From Vitellaria paradoxa (Eukaryota; Streptophyta; Magnoliopsida; Ericales; Sapotaceae), in the NCBI GenBank assembly GCA_019916065.1, contig CM034237.1:40468485-40532484 (forward strand): 64,000 bases of DNA. Reading direction: 5' to 3'. The position numbers were made by a program, and so were the translations under genes. The notes below the pieces were generated by a model. That model saw nothing but the letters and a program-made list of their open reading frames with translations. It was not told the origin of the DNA and ran no database searches. Below, one piece after another: positions 35,037 to 47,674 of the stretch. Positions within the stretch are counted from its first letter, which is position 1. The number at the start of each line of letters is the position of its first letter.

Positions 35037-38000
35037 CTAAGGTTGTCCACTAGATTGAGAGAGTGATTCTACTACAGTTCAAGCCAACAGATCTTCATAG
35101 AAAAGGTGTATTGCAAGTGTACTAGAAATCAAGGATTGAGAGATTGGGAATAGTAGATCAATAGGAGTATTGATTGTGAATGCTTGCAATCTCTTGGTGA
35201 GATCATTGTAACCTTTGAACTATAGTAAAGTCGTTTGTTTGATCCACGTCAAGGATCCAAGGCTTTATCCTTTGATTTGATTCAAAAAAGTTTCCCTACT
35301 AACAATCTGGTGCGTTTTTGTGGATAGTTTACTTATTTTTTATTATTAGATCTACAAACCCTAGCATCTATTTCAGAGTGGGACTTACAGATCTAAGGGT
35401 GGGTTATTCTTTTGAAGGTTACTCACAAATCATATCTTTTCAGTCATTGATGTGGTTGCCTTGCTTCTCAAAGTCAGTTCTTTATTCAATAACAAAAGTC
35501 AAGAACATTAGAAATATTAAATGAAGAAGGATTATCGACACTACCTCTTTGGGCCATCACCTCTTGAATAGGCATTTTAACCTTATTCCCTAGGCATTTC
35601 ACAATATGATGCCATTCTCATTGATTATTCGTTCTGGCTTCTCTTGATTCCCTTCAACTCTCAAATCAACTTTCAGTACTTGTGTTCTTAATTGTCTGTG
35701 CGCACAAGAATATTGAATGTCCAAATTTGTTTCAAGCTTCATAATGTTTAGGGAACTACATAACTTCAAACCATGATCTCATATAGTTCTCCATAAGGTA
35801 AGTTAATTTTGAAAGACTTAAGGACCTCTTTTCATGCTGGAATTTCAATAACATAACCTAGCAAAGGTAAGCAAACTTTTCAAACTCATAGGCTCATCTA
35901 TGTACAATGGTTTCCTATGAATGATAAGTAGGTATCCCACATCTTCTTTGTCTACAATTCAGAGAAACATTAAACAATTTGGCCTATAGGTTAGCCTGGG
36001 TAACTGCCATTAACATAAGAACAAAAGCTTCCTACCTATGACAAGTAGTTCAGTTGTCATGCCCATAATGATGTTCAGGCTGCAAGCCCAGATTTTTCAA
36101 TTTTTATTCGTTGCTCATTGTTTTAATTCCAAAACTAACTTTTTAACTTCAATTCTATTAGCAATTCACCAACTCACTTTCAAAAAGTTCATGTGTATTC
36201 AAAATAATTTTACTTATGGATTACACAACAATTCAAGGTATTTTACATCCTTAATTTTATCAAAATGGTCACTTCCCTTCACTTTCTCACAATATGTGTA
36301 CATGTATTATCTTCTTCAATTCAACACAATACTCAATACCTAATTACCTATAAAACCTAGCACACATAACTATTAAGTTAAGCAGTTAAATTCAAATAAG
36401 CATGACCTTTTTACCTTAGTCATTTAATAACTTGAATTTCTGTATTAAGATAAATTGATGATTATTGACAAGTTTAGTATGTAAATGGATGTAAATTGAT
36501 TAATATGTGGCATTATGAATTATATTGATCAAAGTATGGGAAAAATGCACTTAGATCCCGACTTGGCCATTTTTTGGCACAAAGAGGAACAGAAGGGCAC
36601 GCCAGAGTAAGGGCCAGCACTAGGCCTGTGTGACTTTTGACAAATAGATAGCTCAGTTGCTTTTTCAATTGATGGTCGTTTCCATGTTAGGGCTTGGTTA
36701 AGATAGGTGGTAGGGAAGGGAGCTTAGGCTCCTGTAGCATTCTTGAAGCTGAAGCCTTGTGTATGCATTTATGAGAATGAGAGGAGAACTGAGAGTGAGC
36801 TAGGAAGGAGACCGAATGCACTTAACTTAGATCAAATCTTGAGTGTACAAGCTATACAAAGTTTAGAGGGTTTAACTGGGAGTTCATTGTCAACGTTTCT
36901 TTCTTCCTTTAAGACTCGAGGTAGGGATTCTAAGCTTATAAATAGCATATATGAGATATAGAGAACCTAGAAATATTGTGGTGTTAAATGTTTTGGGTTT
37001 GGAAGTGTGAATGGGTGATATGATTCAAGTTATATGTGTGTATATGTTGACATGGAGATATTGATTTGGAAGGATTTGTTAACTAAAACTTGTATTAGTT
37101 GATCTATTGAAGTCTTATAGGTCTTAAAAAAGACTTATAGAAATGAAAATTTGAACTATGCTTTATGATTGACAAGGTTTGGAGTTTGGATTGATAAAAT
37201 CAGTAAACAAACCATAACAAAGGAAACCCACCTGGGCACAGGGGCGTGCCCGGGGTGTCTTGTCCAGCCCTCTAATGATTAGTGAGGATGCCCAGCCCCT
37301 CAAGAGAGTGCCTAGACCCTCTAGAACTTGTACTTTTGCTATTTTATCATTTAAGTTACAATCTTATTGAACATAAATGGTTGTAAACTTGCTTATTGAT
37401 TAAAGGGATGTTTCGAATTAAAAAATTGGTTTTAGAATTGTCTTGGGAATTAACAATTCAAAAACCTAACCTAAAACTTGTGATTACCCACAAAGAGGTG
37501 CCAGGGGTTTTAAAGGGTGCATTGACCCCTTGGAGGGCAATCGGGTTACTCTAGAATCCTACTCTACAATCGTTTTTTATGTTGAACTTATATGCTCATA
37601 TCCTATACTTGATATATATTAAACATAAGGTGTTCTATGTATGTAAATGATAAATGTATGGTATGGTGATTAGATATTATGAATGGAGAGAGATTAATGT
37701 TAATTAGTTATAATAAATGGATTATAATTGGGTGTTTACAATAAAATGATCAAATGAGATATTAGTAGTTGAAATGTTTGGATAATTTATAAATGGGAGA
37801 TGTTTAAGAGATAAAATGAAAGATATTCAATTATTGAAGAGATTCATGATTTAACAATCGTTGTTTTGTGAAACAATTGCATTGTTATTGATTGATTATG
37901 ATTACTAGAATATGATTGATTGTTTATATTGAATGATGTTGAATATTTGATCATGATAAGAGTAGCTCGATTATGATGAAAATGATGTGATAATTCAATT

Positions 38001-38194
38001 TGGAATATAATGAGTTATTATTGACATTGACAATGAAAGATAAAGGAAATAATGAGACGATATGTATTGACTATGGATTATGATGATATGTTAAGGACAA
38101 AATATTAATGATGATAATAAAAAGAGATAATGAAATGTGATTATTGTTGTGTGACGGGGATGGAGGGTACTAGAAAATATGAAAGGTACAGAGA
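35037..38194. other. No gene; older gypsy-LTR-like DNA in the right half
   Basis: The first 300 bp continue the target site of the Tekay element and have copia LTR/leader texture (tctcttggtgagatcattgt). No gene is supported in 35,300-36,500. From about 36,540 the DNA contains GC-richer phrases such as gggcgtgcccggggtg, typical of gypsy LTRs. From about 37,920 it aligns with the interior of the solo LTR at 42,927-44,997. Confidence 0.4.
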
Positions 38195-39786
38195 TGTTGT
38201 CCCAAATAGCAACACTAGAGGGGGTGAATAGGGTTGCTTAAATATTTTGCAAATAAAAATTTCAACCCTAAAACCAATATGTCAAGATGAATATGAAATG
38301 CACCAAAAAAAAAATTATTCAATATTTGTGAATGAAGAGTGAGTGCTAGTGTTTGCAACAAATATAAAGAGAAGGGAAGAGAAGCAAACACAATCGATTT
38401 ATAGTGGTTCGGCTTCAATGTTGCCTAGGTCCACTCCCCCCAAGGCCTTCCTTGAGATTTCTCCACTATTCTTTGAAGAGCTTATTACACACTAGCTTCC
38501 CAAGGTGCTAGAAACCTTTCCCAAGTGATTTTATCCCCAAATCACTCACACAAGTCTCTCTCAAAGAAAGTCCTCTTGTTTTGGTTCTAACACTTGAACC
38601 AAAACCAACAAGAGCTCACCCAACTCTCACAAATTAAAAGGGCTTTAAATTTCCCTTTCTTACAATAACAATGATGAGTTTATAACTCAATCAAATAAAA
38701 AGAAACTCTCACAAGTTGAATATGAAAGATGAAGCACAAATGTGAGAAGAAATCACTGTATGTTTGCAAAGATATGGAATTTCTTGTATCTCTTTGTAAG
38801 CACTTCTTTCTTGCCTTGTTCATCCCATTGAATCTGAGTTTGAGGCTCTATTTATAGATGAAAATCTGCAAATGGCCGTTACTAAGTGAAAAGACACTTT
38901 TGCCCTTGAAAGAAATTGAATTTCCTTGCTTCCAATGCTGTCTTTCAGATTCAGATTTTCTGAGATATATTTGTGACCGTTTTTTCACCCTCATTAGCGT
39001 TCAAATCTGACATTGCCTCAGAGTAAAGACTTTGTAGATATATAAGTCAGCTATCACATGTCAAATTTTGAGCTTCATCCAACGGTTAGATAGTCAGCTA
39101 TGGCTTCTGAACCGAGACCAGCTTCTGATAGCTTTTTCTGACATTCTAAATCTGTGTTTCCCGTTTAAGCTTCCGTTTCACAAGGATACTTTTAGAATTA
39201 GAAGAAACTTAAACTACAAAAGTTGTAGCTTTTTGAGTTTTCTTTTCACAAACCAAAATCAGAATTTTTAAAGCTGTATGGTATGAGTTATCTCTCAAAA
39301 ACTAGGACTAGCTCCAGAATCCAGAATTAAAATATTTTCTGTAATGACTAATATTCCAGCTCATGTTTTGACACCCTTAACTTCAGATCCACAAAAATCT
39401 CTCTTCGGTAAAGTTGTAGATATGGAAGTCTAGTTTACTATATTAAAATTTCACGAAAATTGAACCGTTGGATCTTAAGATATCATCTATATACTAACAC
39501 GTGTCTGATTTCTCTGTTTATCTGAGTTAACCTCTAGTTCAAATATTCATCTTACTTTGATTTCTATTACTCCAAACTTTGAAATTCCTTTATTCCTTCA
39601 TTCAAATTATGTGAAAATATCTAAAAAATAATATCAATCTCTTCCAACTCTATTATCTTGAATCTATCAAATGAATTGTAACATTTCATACAATGTCTAT
39701 TTGAAAATTAATTATGAAAATTTAATTCAAAGTTTGTTATCATCAAAATCAATTATAAAACCAACTTTATAAACCTTGGGCCAACA
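38195..39786. mobile_element. Solo LTR with exact 5-bp target duplication AGAGA
   Basis: A 1,592-bp unit starts TGTTGTCCCAA and ends TTGGGCCAACA. These ends are inverted repeats of one another (10 of 11 positions). AGAGA flanks both sides (38,190-38,194 and 39,787-39,791). There is no interior, PBS or polypurine tract, so this is a solo LTR from LTR-LTR recombination. The phrase agagggggtgaatagggttg near the start is widespread in plant LTR elements, possibly of SIRE/copia type. It interrupts the older gypsy LTR. Confidence 0.88.
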
Positions 39787-40350
39787 AGAGATTAACCTAC
39801 GATTAAAAGACCTGAAACCTGCACAAGAGTGATATTCATGCCGATAGATTAGTAGCCTACAACATGGCGTGTATTCTGGCTAATCGTGGCCCTGAACGAC
39901 AATGGATTTCAGTTTATCATTTCGTTGGGTATTGGCCCATAAATACGACATTGGTTATACTCACCCTATAAATGTGAATGTGATTGTGATTTGATGATGA
40001 TGAGATCAAGAAAGATAATAACTGGATTTATTGTTGAGATTTATGATGATAATTCTGGTATTTGGTTTTTATGATGTATTATGATGATGTTAGGGGATGT
40101 CAATTATATAAATGATAACTGTATTTCATGTCATTATTTTACATCTTATATATGCTTTTATTATGTTTTGTGGGCACAAGTGGATTAGTACTCATCTCTC
40201 TACCAATTTTGTTGCATGTCCTGAGACTGAGACTTAGGTGGGCTATGATTAGATTTGATAATGCATTTGTAGTAGCAAATATTTGTATTTCAAATTAGAA
40301 ATTTAATTATTCGGTTTGTAATATTTATTTAAGTTTAGAGATTATTTGAT

Positions 40351-42465
40351 GAGTAAATTATACTTAGACCCCCTAAATATTTGGATAATTACATAGACAC
40401 CCCCTCAACATTTAAATATTACATAAACCTCTTTTAATTTGAAATGTTAGTAACACAGACCCCCTTCTATTAGTATTAATTATGACTCTGTTAAATATTA
40501 TATTAAAAGATCAATTATGCCCCTAATATACAATATAAGATGTGTGTGAGTGAGTAAATTTCCTCACTCTACCTTTTTCTGCACACTCCACACGAGGGGA
40601 CGCAATTAATAATTTATTTTGTAAAATTAAAATAAATAATAATTACATACTAGAATATTTAATTTTTTAAAAAATGAAAATAAAAATCATTAGATTAAAA
40701 TATTTATTTTTGTTAAAATTAAAACTACTGTTAAAATAATAATTAGTATTAAATGATTTATTTTATTAAACTATATTAATTTTATTAAATCTAATAATAA
40801 TTTATTATTAAATTATTTTATTTATTAATATTTTATTAAACTAATTATTATTAAAATAAATATTTATATATTTAAATATATTTTATTAGATTAATTAGCC
40901 AAATAAATTTTAAATATATCTTATTGAATTCAATTAATTTTATATTTTTTAATAAAATTATATATTTCATTTAAGCAAAATTAATTACTGTAAATAAAAT
41001 TATTGTAGTAATGTACTGATTGGCTAAATTATTAGCTCTATCCAATTCCTAATTTTGATAATTATGGTTGAAATCCAATTAAAATTCATCAAATTCAATT
41101 AAAGTTAAAGTAGAAATATGTCAATAAAAGAGCTCTTCAAACTCATTTGCGAAAATTTATATGAACCAAATAGGAGAAATATATCAATAAAAGTTAAAAT
41201 TCATTAAAAATATATATATACATAAGAGAAACGTTTCCCCTCGTGACTACTCTGTTGCACTTTGGGGCTTCTTTCCCATTAATAGCAACTTCAATACCAT
41301 TGATCCTTTTTTTTCTTTCATTCATAGAACCAAATAAAAAATCCCACGACTCTAAAACCAAATAGTAATAAAATAGAAATCCTAAATATATATATATATA
41401 TATATATAAGCAAAATTTTTGGAAGAGCTAAGCACTCAAAATGATTAAACCAACCATCTAACTATAAGTATTTAGGGAGAGAGGGAGAGAGTGAACAGAT
41501 TTTTATGAAGAAAAAACACAAACACAAAACAATCAAGGCCCGAAAATTTATAAGAAACCCACTGTAAACTCTGCAAAAGCCACAAAATCCAAAAAACCAA
41601 ACACTAATAGCAGCGACAAGCACTATCGCTGGTCTAGATCTCAATCAAAATCTTCCCTGGACTAGCAGCATCGCCAAAATATGGGTTGTCGGATTTCTTC
41701 GATCCCATAGTGCTGGAGCTTTTTCAAATCAAAACTAGGGTTTGACTGTGAGTGTGTTAATGGACCTCGACTGTGGAAGAAGGCTCGGCACAAATCTCTC
41801 CGTCTGAAACTCAACTCGCCATTGTCGGTCTTCCTAGAGAACGTGGCAGTCTCAATCTATCCATCTCCAGCCACGACAGCCTCGTGTCCACGCACAGCCT
41901 CCTCAATACTTTCTCCCACCTTCTACGCAACCCCACCTCCCCCTCCGCTACCTAGTTGCCACCACAGCCCTCTACAGCCTCCTCATCGTGATAGACTACT
42001 GACCCACCATTGATTCCAAATGGGACATCATCTACACACTGATTGACATTGTGAGGAGCCCTAGTTTACTATTTAGGTCGACCAAGATGCCCTCAAAGCC
42101 CTCTTTGGATTGTTTTGTACCCGCATAACTGTGCTACCGTTGGTGGTTAAGGATTTGTGAGAGATATGGGAGAAGAGGATAAGAGAATAAGATTATAGTT
42201 CTCTATCTTTGATACAAATTTGTTCAGCAAATAATATATATATATATATATAAACAAACGTGTTGTTTGGTCCATTAAAGAGTAAATTTGGTATATTGAA
42301 AAAAAATTTGTTGACATCATATTTTAGCCGAAACCCTAATAGAATACTACCGGAAGGGGGTCAGGGTTACCAAATTTTCAAAATTAGGGAATTGTCTGTA
42401 AATTTTAAATGTCGATGGGCTAAGTATAATTACCCAATGTTCAGGGGGTCTAGGAGTAGTTACCC
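40351..42465. mobile_element. Pack-MULE-like element enclosing gene-like sequence
   Basis: A 2,115-bp element is flanked by the 9-mers TTATTTGAT (40,342-40,350) and TTATTCGAT (42,466-42,474), one mismatch. TIRs run about 150 bp: the left starts GAGTAAATTATACTTAGACC and the inverted right starts GGGTAACTACTCCTAGACC. Inner landmarks such as gacccccttc are shared. The TIRs match the family of the 481-bp MITE at 12,098. Between the TIRs are about 600 bp of very AT-rich DNA and then a GC-richer, gene-like island (about 41,640-42,180). No transposase is seen. By definition this is a non-autonomous MULE carrying foreign sequence. It sits inside the older gypsy LTR. Confidence 0.85.
41640..42180 (+). 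pseudogene. Captured gene-like fragment inside the MULE
   Basis: Base composition rises sharply against the AT-rich arms. One frame (41,773-41,955) reads a Ser/Thr/Leu-rich segment beginning with acidic residues (EEGSAQISPSETQLAIVGLP), continuing as RGSLNLSISSHDSLVSTHSL, and ending at TAG 41,953-41,955. A second frame, shifted, reads a hydrophobic ATTALYSLLIVIDY segment at about 41,957-41,998, followed by a stop. Together they look like parts of one exon with a frameshift and stops. I cannot name the donor gene. A CT/GA-rich leader-like region precedes it (41,465-41,520). Confidence 0.45.
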
Positions 42466-42926
42466 TTATTCGATTGAATTGTAAAGGCCATGAGTCCAAG
42501 AGTTTATTTTCGGTTTGAGTTGGAGCATTGTTGCCTGGTTGGACCGAGGCTTGGATACTATGGATTTATTATTGTTATTTGTTTTAAGATTGCTCTAGGG
42601 TGATACGTGGCTCTGATCAAGGTTAAGAATAATTGATTCTTATTATGTGTGGCTTATTCACTCATCCCTCAAGTCATTAGATTCAGGACAACAAGTCACA
42701 TGAGAAAGAGAATAAAAAAGAAAATGTAAAGCCTCAGCTATAACTCTCCCGGATAACAACCACACCCTACCTCCTATTTTAGTGCACCACATACCACTAG
42801 CCTAACCCCAGTCACACACACACACTCACCACACAAAGTCCAATATGGATGTAAAAAAACTCATAACACACCCAGTTAGAATTTTATAAATTTTTTATAA
42901 TAGACCAACATATTGACATCATTACA

Positions 42927-44997
42927 TATAATAGCCCAAAATTTTAAATTTTAATATGTATTTTATTTTAATATATAAAAAAAGAAAAAATTGGCGTAAA
43001 AGAAAATAAAACTAGGGAAAAAAAAGGTTTAAGCGTGGTCAATTGAAAACCATGTGAAGATTTTGACAAACTTAGGAATTTTTTTTGGTTTTCTTTCTTT
43101 TCCTTTTTTTTTTTTTACTTGCTCACCAAGCATGTAATGTATGTATATATGGGTGTGGTTGATTTAGTCTTTAAGGTAAACGAAGAAAAAAGAAGAAGAA
43201 GAGAGAGAGCCGAGTGCAGGAAAGGAAAATTGAGACCGGTAAGTGTATTAAACCTCTACCAAATTCAAATTAATTTAATAGTAATGTAATTAAAGGCATA
43301 TTAAAAATATTAGGATAATTATTTTGATATTATGGACAATTGTTTGGGTGTACGGAACTTGTTGCTGGCAATTTATATGTACCCGTTTGTCTTCGTATGA
43401 AAGTTAGAGGTAGATATTTAATGCATTTTAATTACACATATGAGATGTAGAAAATGTTGTGATGATTTTTATATATTTATTTTTATTTTTACTCAACCGA
43501 ATATGGTTAAATTTAAGCTATATACACATGTATGTACATGTATATTTTGTAAAGAAAAAGATAAATTTAATGTAGAAAGATTTGATTATGGCTATTAAAT
43601 TTCAAATTTTTTATCTTAAGTCTATATAAATTTTGAAGTATCACTTGGACACATTATTTAAAGAAAATAACCCCAAGCTTAATAAAAATGGACTTTGGGA
43701 AGAAAAAATTGAAACGGCGGCATGAAGTAGGGAGAAGAAATAAGTGAATATGCTTTGGTACATTCCATGAAAGTTCTTGAAATTATAAGTCAGCCCTAAA
43801 AAGTTTATGTATGATAAAGTGATCCCAACTATTTTTAAAAATTTAGATAAGCCTTGGAAGTTTTGAATAATTACAAAATGGCCCCAAGATTTTTAATAAA
43901 TTACAATTTTACCCTTATAGTTATGAGAAATTATAGTTTGGCCCATTAAAAATTCTAATATTTTTTAGTGACGCCCTTTAGTTAAAATTTCTTAACACAG
44001 AAAATTAAATAAAGAATAAATAATTAAGTGAAAGGTAAGTAATTAAATATTTGGATATTTTATAAAAAATGAAATATGTATAATATGAGATGGAAATTGT
44101 TGATTTATTGATGAGATGATATGAGTTCGTTGTTGACCTTGACGAGTTGCTATAGAAATGATGATATGATGATGGTAACAATTAAGAAGATAATGAATAT
44201 GATATGTGAGGTTTGGAAGATATTGAAAAATAAGAAGGTACATAAATTACCCTAAGATGGAAAGACCTGAAACCTGCCAGTGGTGTTCATGACAATAGGT
44301 TAGTAGCTTACAACCATAACATTTGTTTGGCTAATCGTGGCCATCAAGTCTGGACTTAAGAATAATATATTGTATAGTATCTGCCCTATAACTGTGATTA
44401 TGGTGATGTGATGATAAAGAAATAAAGAAAAAACAATAACTAGATCATTTTTTTGATTTAGTTGATGTATGTCTTAATGTTGGAATATGCGAGGACTTGT
44501 AATTTATGAATTATTAATATCACATTGTTGTTAATTTAATTTTTTTGTGCATATCATATATGTTCTATTATGCATCATGGGCATAACTGGATTAGTGCTG
44601 ATGTCCCTATAGATTCTGTTACAAATCATGAATTTGAGACTTAAGTAAGCTATTATTGGATTACATTTGCATCACTGTAGTAGTCATGTTACATCCAAAT
44701 TTTTATTAATTCAGCACTTATAATTATAAATTTAGGGATTTATTCGATATGAGTGTAAAAGCCTTGAAGGCCTAGATTTCTATTATTATTTAGGGTTGTG
44801 GTCAAAGTACTGTTGCCTAGTTTGATCAAGGCTAAGGTTATTATTATTGTTATTATTATTATTATTATTGTTATTATATATTATGGATGTTTACTCTAAC
44901 GTGGTTTGTGTGGCTTTTATCAAGGTAATAGATATTTTAGTACCTGTTGTATGGCTCATTCACTTACTTCTCGGATCTCAAAACCCAGGGCATGACA
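42927..44997 (+). mobile_element. Gypsy solo LTR, decayed
   Basis: About 2.07 kb. It starts TATAATAGCCCAAAATTT (terminal G lost) and ends GGGCATGACA. The flanking pentamers TTACA (42,922-42,926) and TTATA (44,998-45,002) differ at one base. The ends match the inverted solo LTR at 58,793-61,165. No interior follows. It includes a (TTA)n run near 44,838-44,876 and a GA-rich patch near 43,182-43,207. Confidence 0.75.
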
Positions 44998-45229
44998 TTA
45001 TACATTGTACACTGTTAATTTTGAGTAATGTTTATAAACCTATAAGTTTGGTGATCAAATTAAATAATTAAGTAAATTGGGCTTAAGGACACATTTTATC
45101 TGCATACAAGCTAGCATGTGTAAAGACCAGGTATTTTATTTTATTATTTTTTAATAGGCCGAAATAAAATAAAATACAATCCAAATATATAGGTTGAGGT
45201 CTCTAGTCTAAACTCTAATTTTTTTTTTT

Positions 45230-46690
45230 CTTAACTCACATTCCATTCTTGAGTGAATAATAGAGAGTTTTGCTCTGTATTTTATTGATGTAAAAGATAG
45301 CAAACCATAAAAGGTAATCTACCATGTATACTAGTTGCAATAGTTATAGGTATGTTTATATTCTTTAATTGATTTGACATACATGATCTTGGATTGGTGA
45401 TTACTTGTATTACCTGTTAAAAGGGTTTTTATCTAACAAATGATGTTAAAGCCATTTTGTCAAATCTTTATAGAAATTGGTTAAATACATATTATATTTA
45501 TGGCTTCAAATCAAATTAGGTTCAGCATTTTTTTATTGTCTTATGGAGGTATTTTTCTGTGAATAAATAAATAAATAAATAAATAAATATATATATATAT
45601 ATATAAATTTTTGGCAATGGCTATAGATAAATTGCAAGAAACAATAAAAAAAGAAAGAAATTGCTTTGGTTTTCCATTCCAGTAATAGAAACAAAAGAAA
45701 GGCCTTTTGCTTTGGTTTGGCCTTTATATATTATTTATTTATTTTCTAGGTGGGTGCCATTGCTGGTGGCGACTAAAAAAAAAAAAGAAAAAAGTTTCAA
45801 TATTTCTTTTCAGAAATTATTTTTTTCTTACCCTGTTAACTCTTTAGGCATTATTTTATAAATAAAATAATGTATTGAAATAAAATAATTTTTTTTACAA
45901 TTCTTAACACAATTTCAAGATGAATTAGAATAATATATCACCAAATTGATCCCTATTCTAAAGATTTATTTTGATATATGTGTTTTTGGGTAAATAATTG
46001 CAAAAATTTATCTAAATCTATGCGAATAATAATCAACCTAAAGGAAGATTTTTTTTTTCTAGATTTTTGATATGTGAGATAATAAATAGTAATAATTTGG
46101 TACTTAACATCTATGCAACAAGTCAGTGCAAAGGAAGACATATTGTTTTGGCTGATATATTATTCTCAATTTTGAGATTACCATTTACAATTGTTATTTT
46201 TTATCCAAAGACTAAATTTCAATGATATGCTAGGTACCTCATCAGGGCCCACTTTATTAAATTTGTCGAATAATATTTCAAGTTATTTTTATATTATCTG
46301 TGCATTAAATGGATAGAAGTATTATTAGTTATGAGTTTTTTTGTTCTCTATGGCTACAATAAATGCTTTTTTAGTATCTGCGAACTTGAATAACATTTCA
46401 GTGGCCTAATGGTACTAACTTCCTGAAATGGAAAGAGCATATCATCATTTTGCTTCGGTATATGAATTTAGACTATGCGATTCCGGGTTGAACAACCTCC
46501 CATGCTTATAATGACAGTACCACTAAACAAAGGGCCAATTATGGAAATTAGAGCTTTCAAACTGCATGAGTTTATGATAATGAAGCCTCTATTCCTGATT
46601 GTCGTTAGAGACGCAATTACCTAAGGGAAGAAAATGCTAAGAAATTCACAAGCCAAATAGCAACCTTATTCGTTGGATCGTAAGAGGTTA
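45230..46690 (+). pseudogene. Decayed copia leader and gag remnant
   Basis: A degenerate primer-site-like string, tgatgttaaagcca (45,441-45,454), matches the initiator-Met PBS at 10 of 14 positions and follows LTR-like sequence. Downstream, 46,400-46,680 reads a copia gag N-terminus (LNGTNFLKWKEHIIILL, then MNLDYAIPG) with several stops. Protease and pol are missing on this side. Gag binds RNA and forms particles in intact elements; this copy cannot. Confidence 0.55.
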
Positions 46691-47151
46691 ACAAGCAGGC
46701 TTCTTAGAAAGCTTGTTCAATGAGGTACAAAGGTAATAAAAATATAAGAGAGTATATTATGTGGAGATCGATTACAGAAATAGGAACATATATATATGTG
46801 TGTGTGTATGTGTATAAAGCAAAATGGGTAGGTGAAGAGTGACAGGAGGCTAACACAATCTTTGTTTGCATAAGGAGAAAAGAGATCAAGGGCACAAGAG
46901 CAACCAAGTCAAGTAACAGGCACATAAGACGGCCAATCATGTGCACAAGACAAACTCAATTCAAGTCATGTGCCATGGGAGATACAGGCAAAATAGCTAA
47001 GGACCAAAGTTGGAATATATGTACATATAATTATTATAGGTACCAAAAAATAAATAAATAAATAAACTTAGTCTTGCATAACATAACATGTAATTTAAAC
47101 TGTTCAAACGATTACTTTATTTTTATTGATGTAATCTAATTATGAGTAATC
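46691..47151. other. 3' flank of the defensin-like gene
   Basis: No gene seen. It holds a (TG)n/(TA)n tract near 46,789-46,812 and AAAT repeats at 47,046-47,066. It probably includes the minus-strand gene's 3' UTR. Confidence 0.4.
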
Positions 47152-47674
47152 TCAGATTACATAGCGCATATATAATAATTTACTAAGAGAACACACATTG
47201 CAAACAACAGTGCATGAACAATTGTGATTGTTCCCTGAACCAGCAGCACAATCGCATTTTTGAGCCATCCCACTTGCTCCGCATTTTCCGTTCCAGTATT
47301 GAAAGCAATCATAACTTGGATTTGAACCGCATGTGCCTGGCAATGTCACTGTCCGTCGGCAAAATTTGGGGTCTTTGAAAACAAAGATAACATTAATTAA
47401 TCAAATAAAAAAAATCATGAAGAATGATAATAAAGCATTTTAATTTTTCACTCTGTCATGGATTTATACTTCGAAAGAAACACTCCACATCTTATAATGC
47501 CAGTGTTTTGTACATTGAATTATCATAAATATATTTATAATACATATTATGCAATATATGAGGAATAGAAAAATTAAGAAAAAAAGATATACCTTCCTTG
47601 GATGGATTAACTAAACCTAACAAAATAATGAGAAAAAAAACTGAGAGGGTTGAAAATTTTCTCATTGTTGTCAT
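47152..47674 (-). CDS. Defensin-like / SCR-like cysteine-rich secreted peptide
   Basis: Two exons on the minus strand: 47,674-47,593 (donor GTATAT) and 47,372-47,152 (acceptor TTTCAAAG). The intron splits a codon after the signal peptide, which is the standard layout of plant defensin-like and S-locus cysteine-rich-like genes. The product is 100 residues. Residues 1-24 are a signal peptide (MRKFSTLSVFFLIILLGL core). The mature part has ten cysteines, with a GTC motif, then two C-x-C pairs (KCDC and NCSC), and two further Cys (VVC, NVC). It has a Gly/Tyr/Trp-containing loop. The C-x-C spacing fits the SCRL subgroup. Such peptides act outside the cell in pollen-pistil signalling or defence; which one is unknown. 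The C-terminal tail after the last Cys is unusually hydrophobic. Confidence 0.85.

Larger units (their letters stand above)
37920..42690 (+). repeat. Old gypsy LTR split by two later insertions
   Basis: Segments 37,920-38,194, 39,787-40,341 and 42,475-42,690 align in order with 44,041-44,990 of the neighbouring solo LTR. Shared phrases include aaagacctgaaacctgc, ggctaatcgtggcc, tggattagt and gttgcctgg/gttgcctag. The gaps are exactly the solo LTR at 38,195-39,786 and the MULE at 40,351-42,465. The left limit is unresolved and may reach 36,540. The right end near 42,690 lacks a clear terminal CA. Confidence 0.65.

Noticed and set aside
35037..37900. Host gene between the Tekay element and the LTR nest
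   Set aside because: ORFs are short and unconserved in style, no splice-consistent exon chain was found, and the right half looks like LTR sequence.
41822..42013. Pro/His-rich ORF in the MULE
   Set aside because: Alternative frame of the captured fragment; the neighbouring frames give more protein-like sequence.
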